From Euonymus europaeus (taxonomy: Eukaryota > Streptophyta > Magnoliopsida > Celastrales > Celastraceae), in assembly GCA_963580455.1 (NCBI GenBank), contig OY756958.1, positions 30,516,501-30,580,500 on the forward strand: a DNA stretch of 64,000 nucleotides. The letters are read 5' to 3'. Below are positions 22,613-35,492 of the stretch, piece by piece. How positions within the stretch are numbered: position 1 is the first letter of the stretch; every line of letters starts with the position of its first letter. The position numbers were made by a program, and so were the translations under genes. Under the pieces are notes generated by a model that was given only the letters and a program-made list of their open reading frames with translations, was not told the origin of the DNA and did not search any database.

Positions 22613-25600
22613 ATGGGCAATTCAAACAATCTGCAAGACTTTTTGAATCTCCTCTATGTGGTGTTCGCCTTCTGCTCTGCTCTCTTTCTGGGTGGCCTTA
22701 AAGGTTCGTCTTTTCTTCTCCTCCATCTCTCTCTATTTTGTATTTTTTTTAAACTGTCTTGATTTCTTATTCGTGGTGCATCTTTTGACATGGTTGACGA
22801 TGGGTTATCTTGTTTTGGAGTATTCGATGTTTCATGAACTGTGCTTGTGAATTCTGATTATGGCTTTTAGAGATTCTGATTGTTTGAATTCATCGATATC
22901 GCAGCTGTGATTGTGGGCCCCGTTGCCGGCCTGATACTGATAATAGGGAATGTTGGAATTATTCTTGGATTGTTTCCTGCTCATGTGTATTGGACAGTCT
23001 ACACCCTTGTAAAGTAACGACCTTTACAATTACCTTTTACGTTTTTGCTGCAACTGTTTCATTTGGCTTCGAAAAAAACTATTATCTATTTTTGAGGGGA
23101 TATAATATAAAGTGTATGTTGATGTTATATTCCATTCAGATTTCAGGTCTATTGACCCCATATGGATGTGATTTGGCAATTGCAGGACTAACAGGTTTGA
23201 TGGACCACTTAAAGTAGCAATCCTTCTTGCCTTGCCTGCTTTATTTGGAATTTGGTTGGGTTTAAGCATTGCCGGGAGTGTTCTTGTGGGAGTTGGGTAT
23301 GGATTCTTCACTCCTTGGGTTTCTGCTTTTGAGGCCTTTAGACTTGATGATGTATCGAAGAGATTCATCCACTGTATTGTGGTAAATTCTGGCTTACTAA
23401 TCGGGTTTTGTTGTTGTTTTTTGTGTTAATTATGCCCCCTTTTTTTATGATAATTGTACTTTTGGCTTTTGTTGATTAATTGTTTTATGAACATCTAGGA
23501 TGGAACATGGGAGACAGTTAAAGGAAGTTGTACAGTAGTGAGGGACTTTGCAGATCTATGTTATAGGTCATACCCTCAATACTTAAAGGAGCTACGTGAG
23601 TCCCCTGCTTCTAATGAGCTTCAACCTCTCAGGTATAATGGTGCTTCTGCTGGCATAATGTAACTATGTTTGAAGACGTTAATTGTAACAGACTCGAAAT
23701 TGTATTAATTCAATGACTAGTTTGCTCGTGTTATTTGGTGATTGAGTTTCTCGTACTGTAAGGCAAGCAATTTACTCGGAACTCAACTGGTTTGTAGGTT
23801 AGTTCATGTGCCTGGTTGCATCATGATTGGGGTAATGGGACTAATTGTGGATGTTCCTCTTTATACTGCAATTGCTGTGGTTAAGAGTCCGTATATGTTA
23901 TTCAAGGGATGGTTTCGCCTGATACACGATCTGCTTAGCCGAGAAGGCCCATTCCTTGAGACTGCTTGCATTCCAATTGCCGGTTTGACAATTCTCTTAT
24001 GGCCAGTTGTTGTTGTCGGGAGCATCATAGTGGCTGTATTCTCCAGTGTTTTCATCGGATTGTACGGATCAGTTATAGTCTATCAGGTCAGCTCATAGTC
24101 TCACACCTTTACAATGTTCTAAGGAAGCCCCTTGTCAGGACCAAACTCATCCAATTGCATTTTTATGGACGCAGGAGAGATCTTTCCGGAGAGGTTTAGC
24201 TTATGTTATTACAATGGTTGCAGAATTTGATGAATATACAAACGACTGGCTCTATTTAAGAGAGGGGACTGTCCTTCCAAGGTAATTATTTTTGTTACCT
24301 AATTGAAAATTTTGCCAACCTTCAGTCCCTTTAGATGACAACTCTATAAATTATTGTCATGTAGTATAACTATGTTTTAAGAGTTGAGATCTATGTTGTC
24401 AACAGCCAGGCCCCGCTATCGAAAGAAAAAGGTCTCTAGATCATCTGAGTTTTCGGTTGAAGGAAAACATAGTTCTGGAAGCAGAACCAGTTCTGCTTCT
24501 GCTGAAGCACCTGCAATGCTCGTGCCAAGCTTAGCTCACTCGAGATCAGTTAGAGAGGCAATACAAGAAGTGAAAATGGTGCAGGTATGTGCTAACCTTG
24601 TGATGCTATTATTTAGAATGAAAATCTACAGAAATATGTTGAATCAACTAGATTTTTATTGATCCTTTGACTTTAGCCTCTAGCTGTCGAGACTAATTGG
24701 GATTTGTGGGGTCATTATCATACTTCACAAACTTCTGGTATACTTTGTCATCATATCATAGATCAGACATTTTTTGTCTCTTGCAGTTTCAAAGACAGTT
24801 CATGGTTTTAAATTTCTTATGATTACTGAGTACTATTTTGTTCTGTTTCAAAATGAATAAATGGTCCCTCATTTTTAATTCAACAGATATGGGAAAGTAT
24901 GATGAGGTCCTGTGAGATAAGGGGTAAGGAGCTATTGGACACCAATGTAATAATGCCTGCTGACCTCTATGAATGGTTAAAAGCGAAAGAAAGCAATGAT
25001 TCAATGATTATCGGAGTTGGGTTACCCTGTTATTCATTCCTTCAGACACTTCTCAACTCCATCAAAGTTTCTTCTAATGGTTTGCTGCTTCTTGATGGTG
25101 TTGAAATAACATACTTCAACAGACCCAAGGACAAACTGCTGGACTGGTTTTTTAATCCAGTAATGGTCCTAAAGGAACAGATTCGGGCAATAAATTTGGG
25201 AGAGGAGGAGGTAAGATTCTTGGAGAAAGTGATTCTTTTTGGGAACAAGACGCCACGAATGGAGGCTTGGGACAACGGAAGTTTATTACCTCAAGATCCT
25301 CTTAGAGCTGCACAAATCCAGGGTATCAGTAGAAGGTATATATGAACCTTTTATTTACGCCATTTAGAATTCTTTTGCTCCTTATCGCATAAAGTACTGA
25401 ATCCTTGCTTGAACTGTACATTGAAGCTTAGATAGAAAAGCTTCTCTCTTTCTCTTATTGGGTCGTCTTAAAATGAAGCGTGTTTCTGATATAATGATAT
25501 TTGACAGGATGATTGGCATGGTTAAAAGTGTGTCGAAGCTCCCAACTTATCGGAGAAGGTTTCGCCAAGTTGTGAAGACTATAATCTCGCACTCTGTGGA

Positions 25601-25661
25601 GAAGGAGGTTCCACACAGATCCAGTTCCATGAGATCGGTTGCCTCCATTGAGAGTGTGTAG
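22613..25661 (+). CDS. Multi-pass membrane protein, At3g27390 family
   Basis: Nine exons: 22613-22703, 22905-23013, 23186-23381, 23499-23632, 23798-24086, 24175-24281, 24410-24584, 24887-25335, 25508-25661. They sum to 1,704 nt, 567 residues, and all junctions keep frame. The first about 290 residues carry several hydrophobic spans (LLYVVFAFCSALFLGGL; VIVGPVAGLILIIGNVGIIL; VAILLALPALFGIWLGL; CIMIGVMGLIVDVPLYTAIA; LTILLWPVVVVGSIIVAVF). The rest is soluble and basic, with a Ser-rich linker and the block IWESMMRSCEIRGKELLD. I recognise it as the family of the Arabidopsis 'uncharacterized membrane protein At3g27390'. No enzymatic motif is visible and the role is unknown. The second exon-7 acceptor (GCCAG|G) was chosen because it keeps frame. 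The extreme C-terminus is basic and Ser-rich. Confidence 0.92.
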
Positions 25662-27054
25662 GAGAGATTCAATTTAGAGTTATTTTGCTTGTATATATAG
25701 AATTGTTTACATTGTTATAGACACAACTCCCCACTCAGATCAATTAATGGTCTACAAATTTCCTTTAGGAAGATTCCGTTTTATGGAGTGAAGATAAAGG
25801 ATATGAAAAAATTTGATCTACCGTTTGTGTTTTAATTACACAATTAATTTTTTCAAACAGAGTTGAGAGGCATGATGTAGTTATAGATACATAGTCAAAA
25901 GGGTATGAGCGTTCTCTTCTTTTATTTGTATGCGACTACCTAAACATCCCACATCGGTATAGGCAGAGAGAAATAATTACAATATAAAAATATAGAAACA
26001 CCCGTGATGATTTCTGTAGTCGGGCCTGCTGTTTGCGATTTAGTGAATAGTGATGTACTGCTGGCCCGCCCAGTCCAAATTAAGAGTTCAGACTATGACG
26101 ATGTGGTTTGGGTGAAGGCCCACGGTTTCTCGGTCTCCAGGGAGAGGGAACTGTGTCTGGCTGGTCTCACAGCAGCGAGCCGGCGACTGCCTTCCTTTCT
26201 TAGCAGTGGAAGGATAACGGGCTGGCATTTCTATGAGCCCAACATGACCACGGCCTTGGTGACTTGTCAGTTGAACCAACACTTTTGGATTTTAATCTCG
26301 TAAGGCCCACTAAAAAGTTAACATTTAACAAGTTAACAAACTGCTCGGTCAGCCCAAATTTGGGCTCTATGGGCTTGTGTGTGGTAAAACCGTAAAACTA
26401 GCAATATGCCCGTTATCCGTAAAACATATTGTTTGCCGACTGTTTAAAGTTTTGTGTGTAAAAAAATACCACAGAAACTTAATGATTCAAAACAAATTCA
26501 CTTTTGTTTCGAGAAATTGTGATATTTTTTGCATCCAAAGTTCATTGTTGTTGCGAAAACATAGGGATTGGCATCGAGTTTTGTAGCGACTAATGTTTGA
26601 GAATCGAAATACCATCCCACTATGGCACCATTTTAGTGTGCTAGCCGTATGATACTTTGGAATGATAGTTACCTGTCTTTTTTTTAAATGCAGTAGAGAC
26701 CATAATTACTTATAGTTTTATCAAAAGATGCATGCAGATATCCAGTACATAGGCTTCGTTCAGCATATATGTTGGAGTATATATGCAGGTACAAATGTTG
26801 TGATTATTTGATTGATTTTTTTACTGGTAACATATATGTTGGCGTCAATTCACGTGCATGCATGGACATTTGAATTTCACCAAATGAAATTAATTATAGT
26901 TATTGATTAATGCAACAAATATTAAAGTGGGGGTAAATTTTTTCAAAAATATCTAATGGTCTCAAAATGTTCATTTAATGTACAATTTCAAAAGGTGATC
27001 AAAATAATTTGATTGTGGTTGAAATTGTTTGGTTGATGAATAATTACTATTGAG

Positions 27055-27074
27055 TAGCAGCATATATGCTGCTA
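27055..27074. repeat. Perfect 20-bp palindrome
   Basis: TAGCAGCATATATGCTGCTA equals its own reverse complement. Confidence 0.95.
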
Positions 27075-27812
27075 GAAAATGTATGTTAAACAAAACATAC
27101 TATATGGAATGTATGTTAACAATATTTAGGTTACCACAAAAAGAGATGCGATAAATTTTTAAATGTAAATTAATAAAATTTTGAAAATATTTCCTGACGA
27201 AACGTATATTCCCGGATCTCATTCATTGCTACACTTCGAATTAGAAAAAGATTCGGATGCTCCAGCGTTTTATTCCTATTACACGTGTCCACTACTTTCA
27301 CGGCATGGTGCCGGTGCGTGCTTGTATGTACGTGCTCAACGTCACGTCACATCACCCCCATTTTTCACTTCTACCCTAGGCCACGAACATCTCTGATTTC
27401 TCTCTCATCCAACGGACTACAATTTCATTATTATTTCACTTCCAATTTTTAATTTTATAATCACTATTCGACAAATTCATTCCCTTTTTTAAATATCCAA
27501 AAACATATAAATTTAACCTTTTTTCTTTCAAGAAAAACTCTCTATCTTCTCTGAACATAAAAACAGTAAATGCCAGAAAAGCGAACATTTGTGACTGTCA
27601 TCGTACCGGCGAGAAAAGAAGACTTGCAGTTACTTTAGCAGAGAAACGGACACGAATTTTATGGAGGCCAAACTGAAAAAATAAAATATACAGTACTAAA
27701 AAAGAATCCAGCTTTGTTATTCGAAGTCTGTTCTTGATTTCTGCATTTTCTTGCAGACGCTTTTCCGTGTAGACCGTAATAGTACAAATAAGAAGCATAG
27801 ATTCTAATCGTC

Positions 27813-27813
<1 letters not shown>

Positions 27814-27848
<35 letters not shown>
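27814..27848 (+). repeat. (GA)n microsatellite
   Basis: About 17 GA units with one interruption (GAAAGA). It lies in or just past the 3' UTR of the minus-strand KRP gene. Confidence 0.9.
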
Positions 27849-27958
27849 CTATACAAAATAGAGAAGTACAATTCAAATCAGTGGTACCTAAAATTAACAG
27901 ATAGTACCAGATAATGCAGCCATTGTTGTCCTTGCTACTTTGTTGTTTTTCATAGTCT

Positions 27959-29081
27959 TCATTTGTCTACTCTAATCCACTCATAACGTCCTGCCAAGGG
28001 CTCCCCCTCCTCGATGTCGAAGTTATACCTGCCATGGTTAACACAATTTGGTCACTCAGAATATCACAATTTCTTACATATGCATGAGCACTGTTATGAG
28101 TTTGTATTATATTGCTTACTTCTCGGTGAATTCTTGTCTTAGTTTCTTTTCGGCTTCCGCGAAAAATTCTTCCAGCTCGGATTCCGGTGGCATCTTCCCC
28201 GCCCCTGACGGCTTCTTCTCCACCGCCTGTATGGGGCGAGGACTCGCCTCGTATGGCTTAACCGTAGAATCCAGGTCGCCTGATTCTTCTTGAAGCTCGC
28301 TTGTCGGCGTCTTCTCTCTGCAAAGATAGAGCCTGTGAAAGAGAGGCGATAATTAAGATAGACGATATACAGTACTGCGTATATATATATATATATATCA
28401 AGGAGAGAAAGCGAGTGAGTATGAATTTAAAAATAAAAATTGAATGGTTCAGTACTCCTTTTGAATTTCAAACTCTGGAGACGTGACCTGAAGCAATATT
28501 GCAATAATTTTGTATCTAGAATAAAACCTTTCTGCGCAGCTGTAATACGTTGTTGTGGATGTTTCAACTTCTGCTCTCTCTTCCTGAAAGAAAAATTTTA
28601 ATAAAAAAAATTGAAATTCAAACGCATAAGAATTAAACGCATACCATTATATATAACGCGCCACAAACTTGAAATTCAAGTATTCATAATAATGAGAGGT
28701 ATTAAAACGAATTCAATTTGCATCAGAAACGAACTTCACCTCCGGATCCATGGATTTAAATCTCTCGCTCGATCCGTTACTCGAACAACAAGAAACTGAT
28801 TCATGATCAGAACTAGGGCTCCAGCATCTAACATCTTCCACCGCTGGACGGACAGAATTTTGCTCCGGCGCAGACGAGGCTGAATTCTCCGGCTTAATGA
28901 CGAATCCTCCGATAGTAGTTCTACCGAGCTGAAAATAGGAAGTGGATATCTGAATTTCTCCATTGCTGGACTTCCTTCGTTTATTTGATGCTGAGATGGT
29001 GGCAGCCTCCATGGCTGCTTGAGCTCGTGTTCTAACGCCGACCTGAGCTACCTCCATCACCGAATCTCTAATCCTCACCAT
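27959..29081 (-). CDS. KRP: Kip-related protein (KRP/ICK) CDK inhibitor
   Basis: Exons right to left: 29081-28740, 28583-28528, 28317-28120, 28028-27959 (666 nt, 221 residues). KRPs bind and inhibit cyclin D/CDKA complexes in the nucleus and restrain cell-cycle entry and endoreduplication. The diagnostic part is the C-terminal CDK/cyclin-binding domain: ELEEFFAEAEKKLRQEF followed by EKYNFDIEEGEPLAGRYEW. It is split between exons 3 and 4 at the position usual for the family. The N-terminus has MEVAQVGVRTRAQAAMEA, a KRKS basic nuclear-localisation-like cluster (NKRRKSS), a YFQLGR block (family motif Y.QLRSRR) and VETSTTTYYSC. The ending EGEPLAGRYEWIRV is closest in my memory to the KRP1/2 group. 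The first ATG is used; Met-9 (MEVAQ) is an alternative start. Splice sites are canonical. Confidence 0.93.
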
Positions 29082-29984
29082 CTAGAATTTGTTGCTTGTA
29101 CTTTGTGTGCTCTCTTGCTGGCTTTGTTGGGTTAAGAAAGAGAGATATCAATCACTGATTTCGATGATGATAGTCGTTTTAACGGTGAGGATTGGTTTTG
29201 GCTCTAGGGACCATGCGTTGCGTACTCTAGACTTCTAGTGGTGTGGTCCAGGTCCCGTTAACAGTGACAGGGAATCTGCAACGGAAAATTTGACGGCGCC
29301 GTTATACAGATCTAGCCGTTGATTGATTTGCCGACTTTTGGGCCAACTGGTGAACAGCACGCGTAAAACCTCACGTCGTTATAAATAACTGTACATAATT
29401 GGTAAGTTTACCACCGAGGGTGGGAGGACAAAATAAAGCCTGAAGTTTCTACGAAAAAATATCATAGAATGGTAAGAAAGGGCGGAAAGGTGCAGATAAA
29501 CCCTATTCTTTTGGGAAGCCGGTTTGGCGGGGAATTGGTTAAAACTTAAGAGCATGATCGTTTGTTGTGTGCGCCAAATTACCGATCTACCCCGAAAGAA
29601 TATAACACGTCCTTTGCAAAAATGAATATACTATTTTTATTTGATAGACTGCATTTTTATTGTGATTTATTTCAAATTATAGCTCATTTTTTTATTAAAA
29701 ATAATTAAAAATCACTAGTTTATTAATCAATCTTTATTTATTGTTCATATTTATCAACAAATGACACTAAATTAATTTTAACAACAATAAGGTGTGAGTG
29801 AGTGTAATAGTTTTAATAAAGAATATATTAGAAAGAAAACTAAATCAATTCATTATTTTAATGATATTATTTGAATTTTCTTAATGAAAAAAAACAAACA
29901 AATCTATTAAGAACGGAAATGGTAGAAACTTTAAAAAAAAATGGAGGGGATATGGCACGCATGGACATTTAATTTGGGGCCATA

Positions 29985-30016
<32 letters not shown>

Positions 30017-30315
30017 GTGTGGTAAGTGTAGGAATTAATGAAGAAAATTGGGATATCTTACATGCTCAATACATTGAAATCGATATGGTTGTCACAATTA
30101 CGTACAAACGCACGTGGGGCTTTATTTGTTTTTGGACAGTCGAAATAGAGGCAATATGGGCCACGTCAATAAAGGCTAAATTAATACAAGCTCTGTTTTC
30201 TTTACATATAAATGTAAGCACATATATGTGCGACCCTATATGCTCCGTCTACTGACGTAGTCAGGTGTATTAACTCTTAGTTAATTCTCTCTTGGAGAAC
30301 AATTTTGCCTCTTTA

Positions 30316-30896
30316 GCCTATGCTTGGCATGAGAGTTTGGAAAAGATTAGGTTGAGAAGGGTTGAGTTTCATAAAAGTGAATTCTTGTTTGGTATTTATA
30401 AGAGTTGAGAGGTGTACATTAGGAGTGAACACCTCTCAACCCCTCATTTTGAGGGGTTGAAAAAAGGGATATTAGAAGGGGTACGTAACTCCTCCGAACT
30501 AGGGATGTCAACAGGTCAGGTAAGCTTCCAATTATGGAATACCAAAACCATTTCCATTTAAGTTATCATATACCAAACTGTTTAAAATTGGACTAGTGGT
30601 GAAGTGTTTTAGTTATTTTATACAAGTTAGGGATTCGAAGCGTTTTACTAACATATTAGCTAATATTTTTAAAAACTTACTTATAATTAAGGATAGGGTC
30701 GGATTTGAGATGGTTTTTGTTAGGGTACCCTAAATCCGGCATCAAAAATTAAAATCTACTCGAAACTGTAACAAGTTTCAAAATAAAACTCAAAACCGTT
30801 TCTAAACCCTAAAGGGTCGATTTTCGGATTTTAAATGGATCGAATTTTAGATTTGAATGGATTCGTTTATTCCCAAACACTCTCCCAAGCAAGCCC
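30316..30896. mobile_element. Tourist/Harbinger-like MITE
   Basis: 581 bp flanked by a TTA duplication (30313-30315 and 30897-30899). The ends form an imperfect inverted repeat: the left reads GCCTATGCTTGGCATGAGAG, and the right in reverse complement reads GGGCTTGCTTGGGAGAGTG, both continuing into TTTGG. TTA target duplication and a G-rich terminus with GCTTGG are typical of PIF/Harbinger-derived MITEs. No transposase is encoded. Confidence 0.6.
30404..30459. repeat. Two overlapping perfect inverted repeats
   Basis: GTTGAGAGGTGT (30404-30415) pairs with ACACCTCTCAAC (30429-30440), loop 13. CAACCCCTC (30437-30445) pairs with GAGGGGTTG (30451-30459), loop 5. The two stems share four bases, so they are mutually exclusive at the base. 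Located inside the MITE. Confidence 0.85.
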
Positions 30897-31085
30897 TTAG
30901 CAATATTAATACGGAATTTTGATGGGAATATTGAATCACGAGACTAGACGGACACAACCAATCACTGTCTGCTTATTTTTTATCTTATGTCAATGACGGG
31001 TAGAAAAAGATTCGCATCCATGCTTTCACAATTTTGAGTAAAATCTGGGTGACCTCTCACGTCCGGCAAGGGATTCATACATACG

Positions 31086-31117
<32 letters not shown>

Positions 31118-31649
31118 TACATGTACTCTCCTGTTGTTTTTTCTATGGTACACGTTCAGTTCATATCCTTACCTTTTTTCTTTTAGTTCAATGTGGCGCG
31201 ATAATACCTTCCATGTTCACAAATGCACGCTTATTCTCTAAATCCATGGGGACTAAAAGGAAGATAAACTCTAGTTTTACTTGTAACTCGGAAGGTTAGT
31301 TGGCTCGATCAAGTTCGCACCCCATGCTCGACAAGAGTTTACGACCTTGCTTTTTCTTGGTTGGGGTGTAATGTGAAATCAATGTCAATGTATATGCCCA
31401 CATAAGATATTGTGTATTTTATTTTAGAAAATAGAAAATGATATGGATTCCTTTCACTTGAACTCATGACCTCTCGTGGAAAAGAAAATACTCAAATATC
31501 ATATTTTAATTTAGTGGGTAGATAGTTGGGCTTTTGTTTTAATGTTCTGTATTAGACAACCCGTAATTATATATTGAAGGAAAAAGAAACCGGCCGGATG
31601 TGATACAATTATGGAAATAAATAAGGGATTGTACTATACCTTAAACATG

Positions 31650-31692
<43 letters not shown>

Positions 31693-31717
31693 AGCGAATG
31701 TTTGAAGTTTGGTTCAA

Positions 31718-31908
31718 ATTAAAGTGTGGGAAGCATTATGACCCTTTACATCATCAAAACTGAATGATAAAGAAGTAAGATTCCTTCGGTTTCAAGTAAT
31801 ATATTTATATATATATTAAAGTGTGGGAAGCATTATGACCCTCATTACGACCCCTTCGATCAAAATCGAATGATATAAAGTAAGATTCCTTTGGTTTCAA
31901 GTAACATT
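31718..31908 (+). repeat. 97-bp diverged tandem duplication
   Basis: Unit 1 (31718-31814) and unit 2 (31815-31908) both begin ATTAAAGTGTGGGAAGCATT and end near GGTTTCAAGTAA. They differ at several sites and short indels. The array directly follows a long TA repeat. Confidence 0.85.
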
Positions 31909-32587
31909 TATTAAAAAGGGTGGGTAAATAGACAAAGTCACGTGGATATTTTAGGCGAATGGTGGACACAGAAAACTATAACAATATTTCGAACTCTATT
32001 TATAAAATAAAATTGGCGTAGGCGTACCCCAATCCATAAAGTGTATGGCTATATATGATCTAAGTAAGCTTTCTGAAAGCCAGCTTTTTCATAAATTACT
32101 TTGCTGGGCATACATGCATAATAATTGTTACTTGGATAGATTTGAATGATTGAGGAAGACCTTAATTATCCAAACATATATTCCCAAACTAGGCTCTCCT
32201 CTCAATATTTGTTCCTACTATTATTTCATGCTACAGCCTATAGCTAGCTAATCAAGGAGCTAGATAATGGCCGGCAGTGTGAAGAATTTTCTGCCGCTGC
32301 TCCAGACGTGCGATAACTGTTACGAAAACAAAGCAAGCAATCGATCGATCAACTTAAACAATAAAGAACACACAAAGAAGAATTACGTACGTAGTTCCCC
32401 CTTTGTATTCGGGCTACGTTCATGGATAGGAGCAGATCAATCTTCATTGTGATGTAAAGAATTACAATGAGCGTTCGAGAGAAAAGCCAACTAAATGATG
32501 GTTAAAAGGGTTTCCAATTGTCTAATTAGGTTACAACTCTATAAAACAAAGAGGCAGACGTGGTTTATATATATAAACCTACGATCC

Positions 32588-32979
32588 GTTTAGATCAGAG
32601 CATGTTTGATAGCATATATGCTGGGTAGCGTATAAGCTGTCAAATAAGTCATGTGCTGTTTGGTTGAGTGTAAGTTTTAATAGTGTATAAACTGTCAATT
32701 TACTATGAGGGGTATGTAAATTAGTTTAATAACGAAATAAAAGTTATTCAATATGGGTCTTGTTGAAAGAACTTTATGCGTTAAGTTCGAATATGTAATT
32801 TTTTTTTTCAAAATCTAACATATATTTTGAGAGATAAAATGACAAATGTGTGAGAGAACGTGGACAATAAGGAAAATTGAAAGAATTTTTTGGGTATATG
32901 ATTGATAATCAATGAAATTGAGCGCATAACCTAGGTAGCGTATAAGCTAACTTATAAGCTAACACACTCTGATCCAAAC
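32588..32979. mobile_element. MITE candidate with 13-bp terminal inverted repeats
   Basis: Left end GTTTAGATCAGAG and right end, reverse-complemented, GTTTGGATCAGAG (12 of 13 identical), 392 bp apart. The interior is AT-rich and repeats GCGTATAAGCT near both ends. No clear target-site duplication was found. A diverged relative lies at 20683-20865. Confidence 0.55.
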
Positions 32980-35219
32980 AGTGACAGTTATGTAGAGAAA
33001 TTCCAAAAATTGTCAATCTCCGCTTCAACTATAATTCAAGTCATATACAACAATAACAAACATGCATGATTGATGCAACTCTTAAATTGGATGAAGATGC
33101 AATATGTAATGATCATGATTCATTTCCCGATCGAGAACACAAGCTAAATGATGTCAAACCTAGCTAGATCTATCACATATGGTCATAATTTCCGTACTTT
33201 ACATTACTATTTTTAAAACTTTAAGGTTTGCCATCTCTTTAGGACTCTAAAACAGTAAAAAGACCTCCAATTACTAGAATTCCCAAAAAGAAAGTGGATA
33301 GATTAATGGTTTGAAAAAGATAAAGTGGTTGCTTTCTTTTCATGTCGAAAACGTGTTTTCTTCATTTGATAGTGTAAATGGTCCTCTCTCGATTGCCAAG
33401 AAAAAGTATTCCTTTTTCTTTTCCATAGTCGGGCCTTTCATTTCACAAATTTAGGACCACCCAAGCCATGGCTCTTTCTTTACAAAGTGGAACTTTTGTG
33501 TTTTTCGCTTCTTTTCAAAGTCAATATAGCACACAGGATTTCTTTCATGCGTGGTTTCTTATCAATTAAAACCTTCAAAAAAAAATCATTTTTTAGCGAT
33601 TGGAAACTCGACAATTGTTCTTCATGAAGTGGCTGTGTCCTGTGTAGTCGTTCGTAGTCACATATTGGGTAGTCGATCGGGTGATTTTGTAAATTGAATT
33701 TGAGGGATTTTGTTTTGATCAATTTTTACAAAATTTATCGTGTTTGAAACATCTCAGAAGCAAATGATAAAAAAAGCTGGGTAAGGATGTTGAAGATTGC
33801 TCAATAATAACATCCCAAATTCAAAACTTATCCACTTTTTTTTGTACATCAGAAGTATTTGATTGACCCTTCACCAGCCTCTCCTTGGGAACCCTAGAGT
33901 CCGCCCTATTAAAGCTCAATCCCAACACAGCCTTTATAGTAGATTTCATAAATCCTAGTGGTCCAAAGATTGAAATGCGTACCAAACAAAAAAATTAACA
34001 CCACAAAAACCCAAATTAGCATTGCATGATATAAACGCACACAATAATAGACTAGCTGGCCAAGCCATGTGAGATCTAAGTTGTTGCATTTGAGGTGTTG
34101 TGGTCCCCTCTGGTGGTCAAGTACCGTGCATGGTGGGGGATATGCTAGCTCTTGTTTGTCGTTTGCTTGGGCTGAAATATTCATCCACCGTCACTCATTC
34201 ACCCATTCACCTTTCGCCCAATAATTCTATCTGAATTTGGATCTGGACAATTTTTTTAATATATTTGAATCCGAAATGAATAGGGTACATTTTCCCGTGC
34301 CAACCGAGCTGTTTTTATTACATGATGCGGGCGGTCAGGGATACGCGGATGCATTTTATTGGCTTGTTATATATCTATCATTTTGGTTTAGGTGACATGC
34401 AGAGTTTAGTCACTACATCAAGCTAAGGCGTTTGAGTAATTGTTCATTTTGAAAGAGCTGAAATCAGTCCTGTACACAACACCATATATCTAAACATTCA
34501 TCGCACCAAATAAGTAGGTGAGAGGGGACCTAAGAATTATATCTTTCGGTTTCGATCGGAATCTGATCGAACATAAAGATCCTGGCATTTACTGCGTTTC
34601 CGTGAATAATTACAAAATTAATGGAGGCTACAAGCTTTACAACAACCACAATATTGGGCACTTGCTCAAATATGAAAATGCGAAAAAGACAATGAAAGGG
34701 AATCTAAATCTTATATATTTCGATGCTTTAGAACTGTACGTGGGTTCTACTCATTTAGAAGGAGAAAAAAAACCACAGAATGTGCTGCTGCAAAATGCAT
34801 TTATGATCTGATTCGACTTCTTTGGTGTTAATCGTGCTGCAGCCTTAATTTGATTTAAACAAACTTCTTTTGCGATTTTATAAAATTCCGGTGCACACTT
34901 GAAGGCCAACAAATTAAATATTTTTGAGTATTTATCTATTTTAAGAACAGTAGATTCACTTTTTATGAATCTTTACTAATCTAACTCTCTCAATCCCTTC
35001 CAACCCAAATCTTAAGCATGACGTAAATATCTGTAAACATATTCTCATGATCTGTGCATAGACAATTTATTCATGGGCCCAGAATATGGGCCAGGAAGAC
35101 GGTCAGAGTGACTGAACCGAAGTATCTCCATAGTCCACCAGCATCGGATTCCGTAAATTCAATTGTCCCTCGCAGCCAATGCCACAGAAAATGACACGAC
35201 GTCGGATGATGGACGTTAG

Positions 35220-35492
35220 TGATAGAAAGTCATGATAGCCTAATAAAGGCAATGCTATCTCACGTAATTATGAGGCATTATCATGATATTATACTAGCCA
35301 CAATTACTGGAGATAATATACTCATTACTAATAGAGGATATCATGAGCTAAAATCAGGGGATACAAAAGTCTTACTGTATCAGCTATACTCAAGCATAGA
35401 CTCAAGCATATCAGTTACAATGTACATATATATATACTGTAACATAATCTCAATGAAAAGACATCTTCTTCTCATACTCTTATCGTTCTTTA
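35220..35492 (+). repeat. 5' LTR
   Basis: 273 bp, begins TGATAGAAAGTC and ends TCGTTCTTTA, so the termini are TG...TA rather than TG...CA. The U3/R region has a TATATATATA stretch at about 35426-35435 that could serve as the TATA box. An open frame across the LTR is incidental. Confidence 0.95.

Larger units (their letters stand above)
25662..27958. other. Convergent intergenic region, no gene
   Basis: Between two genes with facing 3' ends. The stretch 26030-26380 has several GGGCC/TGGGC motifs but no open frame with family features. A 20-bp perfect palindrome lies at 27055-27074 and a GA repeat at 27814-27848. The rest is AT-rich and shows nothing I recognise. Confidence 0.5.
29082..35214. 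other. 6-kb gene-poor region with MITEs and microsatellites
   Basis: No supported gene. TA repeats lie at about 29991-30016, 31086-31102 (followed by AC repeats to about 31116) and 31654-31683. Two MITE candidates (30316-30896 and 32588-32979) and a 97-bp tandem duplication (31718-31908) are listed separately. The 97-codon open frame at 34518-34811 starts with a real ATG but shows no family signature and I do not call it. Confidence 0.5.

Noticed and set aside
26004..26303. 99-codon open frame in a GGGCC-rich stretch
   Set aside because: No family resemblance, no splice context; the reverse strand is open to a similar extent.
34518..34811. 97-codon open frame
   Set aside because: Starts with ATG but shows no domain, signal peptide or recognisable family; AT-rich context makes chance likely.
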